This document shows positions 1-10,900 of a DNA stretch of 64,000 nt, one piece after another. The DNA is from Bog-950 sp964423405 (GTDB lineage: Bacteria; Bacteroidota; Bacteroidia; Chitinophagales; LD1). Positions within the stretch are counted from its first letter, which is position 1; every line of letters begins with the position of its first letter. Below the pieces are notes generated by a model that worked only from the letters and a program-made list of their open reading frames with translations, did not search any database and had not been told where the DNA came from. The stretch lies in the NCBI GenBank assembly GCA_964423405.1, contig CAYREY010000018.1, forward strand, positions 1-64,000. Reading direction: 5' to 3'. The position numbers and the translations under genes were made by a program.

Positions 1-1990
1 TACCGTGTGCTGTAGTATTCGCGTGTTGGCATTACCATACCAAAAGGATAGTAATCCTGTGCGCTTACTACCTCCACCTCGTAGTGGTCGAACGGACTGC
101 CTATAGCCAACCTACGGTCGCTGATAGTGGTCTGCACATTACCCAGGTGGTTGCTAAGCTCGTATTGCTTTTTGTTAAGCATATGGTAGCTTACCTGTGT
201 AATAAACGGATCGGTTACCGCTGCCGGGGCCGGGTATAGCTGCAATTTAGGCATAATTTCGCCAATACGGCTACTGCCATATATAGGCTGCTCGGCTAGT
301 GTTAATATACCGTCGGCCTGGTCGTACGTAGCCATTATATTACCGGTAGCATCGTGGGTGTAATAAGTATGCTTAGTGCTGGTAGTAGCAGCTGTGTAGT
401 ATTCTTTACTAATACGGTTGCCATTAGGGCTGTAAGCAAAGCGCATAATATCGCCGTTGGTTTTATATATGGCACTTATTTTACCGTATACATTCCACTC
501 TATATTATTAATACCTTCTGCCACATCCTGCACCAGGTTGCCTATAGCATCGTATTTATAGTTATCGGCATCGGTTTGGTTATCTATATCTACGGTATAG
601 TTGGTGGCTGTTACGTTATCGGTTACATGGCGCAGGCGGTTGGTGCCGGCGTAGTAATCGTAGGTCATATCATCCATATCTGTCATGGTGGCCGTACCGT
701 TGCGCTTGTTGGTAATAATATTACCGTTAGCATCGTAAGTTAACTCGTTGTGGTAAGCTGTAAGGGCCGTATTGTTCAGCCACTGGTTTTGTGCAGGGTC
801 AAGGCCATCAAAAGCATCGGTAGCTTTTAAGCGATTAAGCAGGTCGTAGCTAAACTTGTAAGCCAGTGGTGCATTAAGCACGCCCACATTTACTGCCATG
901 CTGGCAATGTTGCCGTTGTACAGTCCCTTCTGCGCCAGCAGGCTTATATCAGCTTCTATATGGTTAGCAGCTGTTATGGTACCTCCCCAGGCTATTGGCT
1001 GAAAATCGCCATCGTAATAGCCCAGTGTAAAGCCAAACCTGTCGCGGGCAGTAAGCGCCCCTACACCATCGTGGCCGGGGTCGGTAGCTGTGGTAAGGGC
1101 ACTGCTGTTTACACCCTTTAGCCACCCTTGTAAGGTGTAAGTGTAATCGAGCCCCTGTACGCTCTGCCTGCCGGTTATTAGGTTACCACCCAGTTGCGTA
1201 CGTGCCAATGGCCCGTGCAGGTAGTATTGGTAAAACGCATCGTGGTCTTCTACCACATTATCGCGGCTGGTGTATACATCGGTAATGCGGTTATCGCCGT
1301 CGTATTCGTAGCGGTGTATAAACTGGTCGGGCTGGCCGCGCTGGTATATTACCTGGTTAACCTTACCGCTTAGCAGGTCGTACCGGTACTCCAGGGTTTT
1401 CTTATCGTGCCCAATAGCCGCCAGTGCGTTGTTAACCTGTATCAGTTTATCTACGTTGCCGTGTATATCGTAACTGTAATGCGTAGCCGATTGGAAGGTA
1501 GTTATATCGTGGTCGTCTACATCTTCGTAGGTGCTATGCGCTACGCGGTTACGCAGATATTTGCCACCGGTGGTGTAAATATCTTCATCGTAATAGGTAC
1601 GGGTAAGCTGCGTAGCATTAGTTATAGAGTTAAGGTATGTGTACCAGTACAAGGTAGGGTCCATGCCCAATACATCCCAGTTGCCATATATACTCATATC
1701 TACACCATCAAACTGGCCTACCTCTTTAATACGCTGCAGAGGGTCGTATAGCGTGTAACTAAACTGGTCCAGCGGGCGTTGTTTGGCGTTTTCGCTAAAT
1801 ATAAGCTTGCCTATACGGTCGTACCAGAAACGCGAGGTGCCTGCATCTGGCGTGCGTTGTTCTACCACCTGGTTTAAGGTGTTGTAGCGGTAAACAGTAG
1901 GCAGCAGGTGTGGCGTAGGTGAGGTTACCAACTGCGATTTAAAGCCAGATGGTGGTACGGTTTTAACCAGGTTGCCGCCCTGGTCGTAAT
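1..1990 (-). repeat. YD-repeat and RHS-associated core segment of the giant protein
   Basis: Translated on the minus strand in the frame of the gene starting at 13478, this stretch holds about ten imperfect YD repeats. Examples are RYNTLNQVVEQRTPDAG, YDLLSGKVNQVIYQRG, YKYDAIGNLVQDVAEG and YYTHDATGNIMATYD. It ends with the Bacteroidota version of the RHS core start: LSNHLGNVQTTISD near 140-180 and DYYPFGMVMPTREYY at ~15-60. The usual following motif (YGFNGKE-like) and the variable C-terminal tip would lie left of position 1. Confidence 0.85.
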
Positions 1991-4900
1991 AGTAAAGCGT
2001 ATAGTGGTACTCGCCGTTAGGGTGGGTATAGTCAAAATGCTCGTGTTTGTATGCGCCCAAACATTTTTCTATGTATTGGTTTACAAAGTCATCGTGCAGG
2101 TTGCGCATATACTCCTCGTAGGCGTATGCGGCATTGTGGTAAGCATACTCCTGCATTACCTCAAAGCAACTATCTTCTGCCTCGGGCTTAACTGGCGGCA
2201 ACAGCGGGCGGTTACACAGGCTGGGGCCCTGGGTACCGGTACAGCTACGGTACTGGCTTAACAACTGTGGCCAGGTTAGCGGTGTGCCAAACATTAACTG
2301 AGTCATAGTAACTGTAACCTCGGTAGTATCGGCATTGGTAAACGATGTAAATACATGCTGCAGGGTGTTATACACCTGTATTATCGAGTCGCACGGTGTG
2401 GTTACCGGTGCACAGGTATCGGGGCAAGGTATGCCACAGCCAGCCAGTAATTCACATATCTCTGTATAAGCTATTGGGCGGTCCATAATCTGTGCAAAAG
2501 CCATTTCTACCACCCAACGTGGCACACAGGTATCGAAACTTGCAAAAAAGCCACTGAAATTACGCATAGCAGCCAATACATTATGGTTGCAAACATTCTG
2601 GCACGAATCGAGTTGAATGTAAAACTGTTCTTTGGTTATCGAGTCGCCGGTTAAGTGTGTATAAAACAGATTAATGATATACGTAGTATCGGATGCGCCA
2701 TAGTTTGTAAATACCGATTGTGCCGCCTGGTTTACCTGCAATATTATATCGCATGGTGTTACAGGGCCTGCGCAGGTATCGGGGCATTGTACACCACAGT
2801 TGCTAAGGCTATTACAAATATCGGCATATTGCAAGCCCTCATCCAGCAAACGCTGGTATATCAGTTCTATAGCCCAGGCAGGTGTGCACTCGCCAAAACC
2901 AGTAAAGAATGGGCTGTACTGACCCCATATCTCCAGATAGTTACTATCACAGGTTTGTTTCTGGCAGCTATCGCGCATTTGTAAAAACTGCCATTCGGGC
3001 ACCTGGTAACCGAAATATGCATTGGACAAACTCCAGTATAACACAGCAAATGGCATATTAGCCGTCAGATGGTGCTCTTTATAGTAATCGTACACTACAC
3101 CAAAGGCGATAATCGAATCACAAGGTATAGGACCAACCGGTGGAACTACACATGTATCGGGACAGTTAATCCCGCATGCCTCGAACACATTACACATTTG
3201 CTGCACTGTTATCGGGCGATCGGTACTACTACCAACCAGATTAATGTACACGTATGGAACAAGCCCTGCCGGAGCACAATAGCCATAAGCCCCGAACAAT
3301 AACTGTGCAGTAGCTTTCTGTGCAGAATCGAGAATACATGGTTGCGGCACACATCTGCTAATCATGCCATGCACTTCAGGTAACGACACTGTACGATTAA
3401 ATATAAAACCGAATATATCGGTAAGCACATCAGTACTATCGCTTACAGGATAGTTGGCTATAACGCTAAGGTATGTTTGGTAAGCCAACCTTGCAGTGTC
3501 GCATTGCCCAATCAAACTATCGGTACACACTATTGGGCATTGCATATTGCAAACAGCCAGCATATTACACCATTGGGCGTAGTTCATGTTAAGCCCGGTC
3601 ATTCCGTTCATTACACCTTCGTATACGTTAACATGCACGCACGAGTCGAAACTATTAAACAACGGCTCAAGCATTTGTGTTAAGCCTGGCATGTTGTTAC
3701 AGAAATATCCGGTATCACAAGTTATATACTCCTGCATAAGCTGGCTGTAGGTATAACTCTGCCCCATTATGAAGCTTGCAATCTGAACCAGCATTTCTTC
3801 CTGATTCTCGTTCTCTCCACCATCATTGTTATAAGCGGTCATTAACTCGAAAATATGCATGATGGACTTGATAGAATCGCAATGCGAATAAAGTAGACAA
3901 GTATCAGGACATTGATAGCCACAACTATCCAGTACACTGCAGGCATCGCTTAACGAAAATTCAGGCATGTGCTCCATAAACATTACCTTGTACAGCCACG
4001 CCGGCACACAAGACTCGCCAAGTGTATCAATAAGTATATGCTGAATCGTACTTATCTGGTCGTTAAGCATAAACGCTGAATCACACAAACTGAGAACAGT
4101 ATCTATTGCCGGAAAAGGAATACCCGAACATTCTGCCAGAGTTGACCAATCTTCATACTGCAACCATTCTTCATCGTTTAGCAAGGTGCTATTTAAATAT
4201 GGCTGTATAATCATTGGCGGGCAACTATCTACATACTGTGGGTTGTCGGTATAAAACTGTTGGAGGGCATTTACCAAGGCTGCACTATCTATTAGCGCTG
4301 TACAAGGTATATTGCAGCTATCTAGTATGTTGATATAGTAACTTACCGGGTAGTTTATCCAATCACCGGTTACCGGGTCATTATAGCCCCAACCGTACAC
4401 ACCACGCATTTGGTATAAAACAGGCAGACCCGGGAACTGACTAGTTGCAGGATTAGTAGCTACTACACCAGCCGTAATCTCACAGTAATCGTAACCGGTA
4501 TCTGTTGGCACTGTAATATTACAACAACTAAGCAATGCGGCCCATTGTTCGGGGTTATACCAATTGCCATGTCCGGCATTGTGACTGTTAAGATAAGCCG
4601 CCCAGATAGCACCCGGTGCATTTACCGTGTATTGGGGATACAGTGTGTAAAACTGCGATAACAGGTTGCTTACTTCGCTGCAATTAATAATAGCAGGGCA
4701 AGGGTAATTACAACCACGCACCATACTCAGCCAGTACATATCGCTATAATTATGCCACATGCCTGTTACAGGGTCGTTATACCCCCAGCCAAATATCGAA
4801 GCCATAGCTGTTTCGAAATTCCACAAATTATTATTACCCATACTGTTGTAGTATGACAATGCCATAGCAACACTATCGCAATGCGAAGCACCATTTTGTT

Positions 4901-7900
4901 CAGATGGTATAGTTACGCCACAGCAGGTAAGTATACGTATCCAGTCATCGGCATTGTACCAAACTCCGGCAGGTGCTGCATGCTGGTTAAGGTAAGTAAC
5001 CCATACGCCCTGTGGCGCGGATGTTGTATATGCTGGATATGCTTCGTAAAAAGCATCCATAATACTATCCACCTTCGAACAGTTGTGCAATTGATCGCAG
5101 GTTACACCACAACTATCCATACGCGCCAGCCAGTAATTTAAATCATTACCATACCAATTACCACTTGCTGCATCATAATGGCTCCAGCCTAACTGTTCAT
5201 TGAGCAAATTGGCAAGGTTATTATACCCACCTTGCAACAATGCATACCTAGCTATCTGGTTGATAAGCTGACAGGTGTCCGAAGTGGTATCTTGTGTGGG
5301 GTATTGTACTCCGCAACAGCTAAGTAAAGTGATCCAATCCTGCATACCGTACCAGTTACCTGTACCTGACCCATTGTGCGTATTTAAATAGTTAACCCAT
5401 AATGATGATGGGGATTGACTGGCGTATTGCGGATACTGAGTACGGAAATTGTTCATTATGCTGGCCAGTGTAGTACAATTAAAGAACGAAGAACAAGATA
5501 TACCACAACTATCCATATTGTTTATCCAGTAATTCAAATCGTGGTTAATCCAATTACCAGTAGATGAATCAAAGTGGTTCCAGCCAAACATGCTGTTAAG
5601 TGTAGATGTAACATTTTGTACATTACCGCCGGCACTCATTGTAGCAACAACCTGAAGAGTATCGCAGTATGTTTCAAGTGTATCAATAGCCGGTACGGTT
5701 ATACCACAACAGCTAAGCAGAGCTGTCCAGTCACTATAATTAAAGTAACTCCAACTACCGCTACCATTGTTATTATTGAGATAATTAACCAATACAAACT
5801 GCGGGCAATTGGCTGCAAACTGTGGGTAAGCGCTATTAAACTGTTGCATTACATTACTAAGCTGCGTACAACTAACTAATGTATTACAAGGTATGCCGCA
5901 GCTATCTAAACGACTTAGCCAGTAAGCCAGGTCGTTATAAACCCACAAGCCTGTTACAGGGTCAGTATGTGCCCAGCCATAGTATGCATTTAATTGACCG
6001 GTAATTGCATTTAAACCCTGATTAGAGTACACTGTAGTAATAGCATTAATTACAGCGCATGGAGATGTACTAGTGTCAGTTTGCGGATACTCTACATCAC
6101 AACACCTCATAAATGCCCGCCAGTCATTCTCACCGTAACTGCTCCATGTACCGCTTGCATTATTGGAATTAAGGTAATTCACCCAAAGTGACGGCAAACA
6201 ATAGTTGGCATATTGTGGATACTGAGTGCGAAACTGCTGCATTACTGTATTTAACTGCGTACAGTTAATCAACGATGCACATGATATACCGCAACTGTCC
6301 ATTTCATGTAACCAGTAGGCTAAATCATGGTAAATCCAGTTTCCGGAAACACTATCATAGTGATTCCAACCAAGGGCACTACTTAACTGATAAGCTACAT
6401 TGCCAGCACCCTGCGATTGATAATTGGTAACTATATGTTGTATCACAGCGCATATACCACCTGCTGTATCGGTTGCCGGTGGGGTTACCCCGCAACATAG
6501 CATAAGCTCCTGCCATTCAGTTTCTGTATAGGTTACGTTTATACCGCTACCATTATTCTGGTTTAAGTATTGCACCCATAAAACAGGCGCACAACTATCA
6601 GCATATTGTGGATTATTACTTTTAAACTGCTGCATAACTGTATTTAGCTGCCCGCAGTTAACAAAAGCAGAGCACGATAAGCCACAAGAATTAAATTGGG
6701 TTAACCAGTAAGCGAAGTCGTTATTCACTAACTGTGTGTTGCTATAATGAGTAGCGCCAAAAGTATTGTTTAGCTGGTTAACCACCGTAGATGTGCCGGC
6801 GTATTGATACATACTAAATATAGCAGCAATGCTATCGCAACGACTAAAAGTAGTGTCTATACCGGGGTAATTGATATTACAGCAAGTAAGCATCTTAACC
6901 CAGTCGCTGGTAGTAAATCCGGACACAACGCCAGGAATTAAGAAGGAGTTAAGATAATTTACCCAAAACATAGGGTCACAACTATCGGCATACTGTGGGT
7001 ACATTTGTTTAAACTCGTGCAAAACAGAGTCGGCTCTACCGCAGTTTAGAAGTGTACTACATGGCATATTACAGCTATCTATACGTTGTAGCCAGTAAGT
7101 AAGGTCGTTGGTTGCCCAGCTTTCTGTTTCGGGGTTATAATGCGAAAAACCAAAACTGCTACCAAGCATATTAACAACTGCTGATGGCCCCTGGTACTTA
7201 TAATAATCAATTATCAGCTCCAGACTGTCGCAGTAAGTAGTTATTGAATCAGTTGCAGGGTAAGAAATATTACAACAATCAAGCAATTTTATCCATAAAC
7301 TATGGTTGTAATGTATATAGATACCAGAAGCGTTATTATTGTTCAGGTAATCAACCCAAAAAGAAGGTATACTGTTAACAGCAAACTGCGGGTTTTGCTC
7401 CTTAAAGTCGTTCATCACACTATCGGCCGTAGCACAACTAACAAACAACGAGCAGGACATATTGCAATCAATCATTTGTTGCAACCAGTATTCCATATCA
7501 TTGCTAACATAACTACTGGTAGTAGTGTTGTAGTGCGTACTGCCATAGAACTGATCTAGTTGATAAATAACATTATTCAATCCCTGCGGGGTATAAAGAT
7601 CAACTACAGCTTGCAGGGTATCGCAATGCGTAGCAGTAGTATCAGCAGCTGGGTAGCTTACCCCACAGCAATTAAGCATAGTAACCCAGTCATCTTGCCC
7701 GTATACAAAATAATCGCCGGCTGCATAGTTTTGGTTTAAGTAATTTACCCAGGTATATGCTAAACTATTAGTAGCATATTGCGGATACTCGGTATTAAAT
7801 TTATCCATTACCGAGTCGATACGTTGGCAGTTTATGTATTCAGAACAAGGTATACCACAGCTATCGGCCTGCTGTACCCAATAGTCTAAATTATTAGCAA

Positions 7901-10900
7901 CAAAAGTACCTAATGCCGGCGAATAGTGTGCACCACCAAACACAAAGTTGAGAGTATATATTAAGTTATATATATCCGGCTTAAAATAATCGAAGGTTAC
8001 CAGTTGATTAAGCTTATCGCAATAAGTACCGGTATCGGCAGAAGGATAACTGATATTACAGCAGTCAAGTAATAATGGCCATTCATTTACGCTGTACGAG
8101 GCGTTGTACCCCGAACCATTATTCTGATTCAAATAGGTTACCCATATTTGAGAAAGGCTACTGCTGGCATACTGGGGATATTCTGCTGCAAACTGTTGCA
8201 GCACACTATCAGCTCGGCTACAGCGAATCAGATCCGAACAAGGCAAGTTGCAGGTATCTGCTATACTTAACCACTGTGCCAGCGGATATGATACACCCAG
8301 ATTATCCTGCATAGTAGTTACAAACCACCACCAGTCACGATATGGCAACGAATCGAAAACCTCTATAGATGCAGCGACTGAATCGCACCAGTTATCCTGT
8401 TCTGTGATAAAGTATTGAACTGTATGACTGTTGCCCCCTGTATTATTTAAAGATGGCTTATTGTTGGCATTGTACACATTAAAAATACCATTTCCACGCT
8501 GCTGAGTTACCTGTGCCGGCAAGTTAATCAGATTCCGTATCTGTTGAATTCCGTATGTAACTGGAGTATAAGTAGCCTGCAATGCCAAACTGCGCTGTTG
8601 CTTTGTGTTGCCATTATGGCTAGTAGGTTCAAGTACGGTTGAAGTTAATATATAGCGGGCATAACGTTTCAATTTATCATGCGGTGCTACTTGTGCGTTT
8701 GCCTGGTTAACAATCACTCCACCTCCCATTTGTGGCATATTTTGCATTGCAGCCGTGTATACCTGCTGCTGTGCCGGCGTTCCGTTAGTTGTATGAGCCT
8801 GTACTACGGCAGTAGTACCGTACACGCTGTTGTATGCATTGGCCGGCTTTGCACTATTTGCAAAATAATTAGCAGTAGCTGCTGGTAAATTACTACCAAC
8901 CAAAGGCCTTTGAAGGGCTGGTGAGTTTGCACTAAATGAATCTTGCTGTAGCTTTTGTGTGGCGGTAGTTGCGCTGTTACGAGCTATAGTTGCGTTTATT
9001 ATACGGCGCTTAAGCGATACTACACTACCTTGTATTGTAGTATTATGACGGGCCTGCCGTTGTACAAAACTACCCCATACAGGTGCGTTATCGGCCAAAA
9101 CATGTGGTACAGGCTTGTTGCTTCTTAGCATACCTGATATAGCATTAATGCTATCGGCTATGTTTATTTGTACTGTAATGCGCTTCGGCAAGCCGGCATC
9201 TGCAAAATCTGCAGCAAACAGCGGCGGCATGTTATTGCTGCTTACCGATTGAAGTACCGCATTGCTATTTCTGTTATAGCTGGCAAAAGGATTAAAGCGG
9301 GTATCTTCTTTCAGGTTACCAGCACGACTATTATCGGTTTTATCGCTTTCATTACCCTGCTTTATAAAAGTGTTGGGTTGGTTAGGTAATTCACCGGGAC
9401 CTGGAAAATCTGTATAACCACAGCTATCAACCATAAAGCGTATATACTCCAGAGCTGTAAGATTCATACCAAGTTTCTGATTCATGTACGATTGCATTAA
9501 GGTCATGTAATTGGAATGACCAAAAGGCATGGTACTAAAGTGCGATTGGAAATTGTGGTATATAGCAACTACCTGTTCGCAATTAGCACAGTTATTATCG
9601 CAACCAAACTGATATGGTAACGATATTGGGTGATCTAGCCTGCTGCAGGCACCTGGCTGGCAACTCTGCATCAACATCTCTATATCTTCGTTGGTAATAA
9701 CTACATTACGTACATTAGTAAGGTAATCGCCAAAATTCATGGCGCCAGCCAAACCACTATGAAGGTACTGCCAACGATATTGTTGTATGTTATCACATAT
9801 ACATTGTTCAGGTTTATCAACTTGTGCCGATTGATAATACAGCGTTTTTACTTCGTATGGCAGTGGATTATTGATTAGATGTTCGCTACAATCGGGGCTT
9901 TCGTAGTTGTTGGCCGATGTAAAATTGGCCTCTGCCCATTGCAATACCTGACCAAAAGTAGTATACCCCCCAACGGTTGTACCGGGACTACCCAGCGGAG
10001 CACTACTGGCGCCAAAAATATGCTCATCATCGGTCCCTAAACGACAAACTTCAATCAACTTATCAATTATTTGAGACGAATCAACAACAGAGAAGCCACA
10101 GCCTTGCAACTGAGTCCACCAGTAATTGGCATAAGAGCTGCAATCAAAAGCACTATCACGTACTATTTGCTCAGCAGTAGCAGCCTGCTGGTGTTCATCG
10201 CCCTGAAGTTGATTACTGTATATATTATCAAAAATATCTGAAACGATTTCGAAGCGTGGAGTACAATTAGCAAGTGCACCTGAATTGAAATTAGGATATG
10301 AAAGAAGTGACGCATTGCCGCCAGCATTTGTATGACAATCGTAGTAATAGGCTTTCATAGCTTCGTCTACCCAGTAGCGCTTTTTACCCAGATAAATGTT
10401 TCGGAACGTGTTCCAGTAAAAATTTTCAGTACAGTTGCTACAGGGAACTGTAATTGTAGGAGCACACTGTGCTGAAAGCGCAGCCAACTCCCAAAGGCTA
10501 TAGTCAAGCGTGCCACCGCTATATGAGCCGGTAATGTACGAACGCATAATATCTTTCATTGAGCTAGCATATGTAGTGCCGTAAATACCCGTAAAGAAAG
10601 GATCGGGATTGTTACCCGGAACAAATACACCCGGCACTTCGACGTGGCTATCGCTCATTGGGTTTAAAAATCCGTCGGCTACAGCAGTCTGGTAGTCTTC
10701 TACAGCCAGCATACGCTTATCGTATTCGTGGCTACTGCTAATAATTTCGCAAAACTGCAGGTCGCAATACTCCGGATGGAAACGAAGTAATGATTTTGCC
10801 CAGCTTGGCCGCCAGTTTTGAATAAACTGTTGTTGGGTAAGCTGATTTGGGGTTACAGGATCGAGCACACCATCACCATCTATATCACTAACTGACACAT

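Noticed and set aside
2390..8290. Regular ~395-bp periodicity as a possible CRISPR or satellite array
   Set aside because: The period is far too long for CRISPR, copies diverge in a codon-like manner, and the minus-strand frame stays open through all units.
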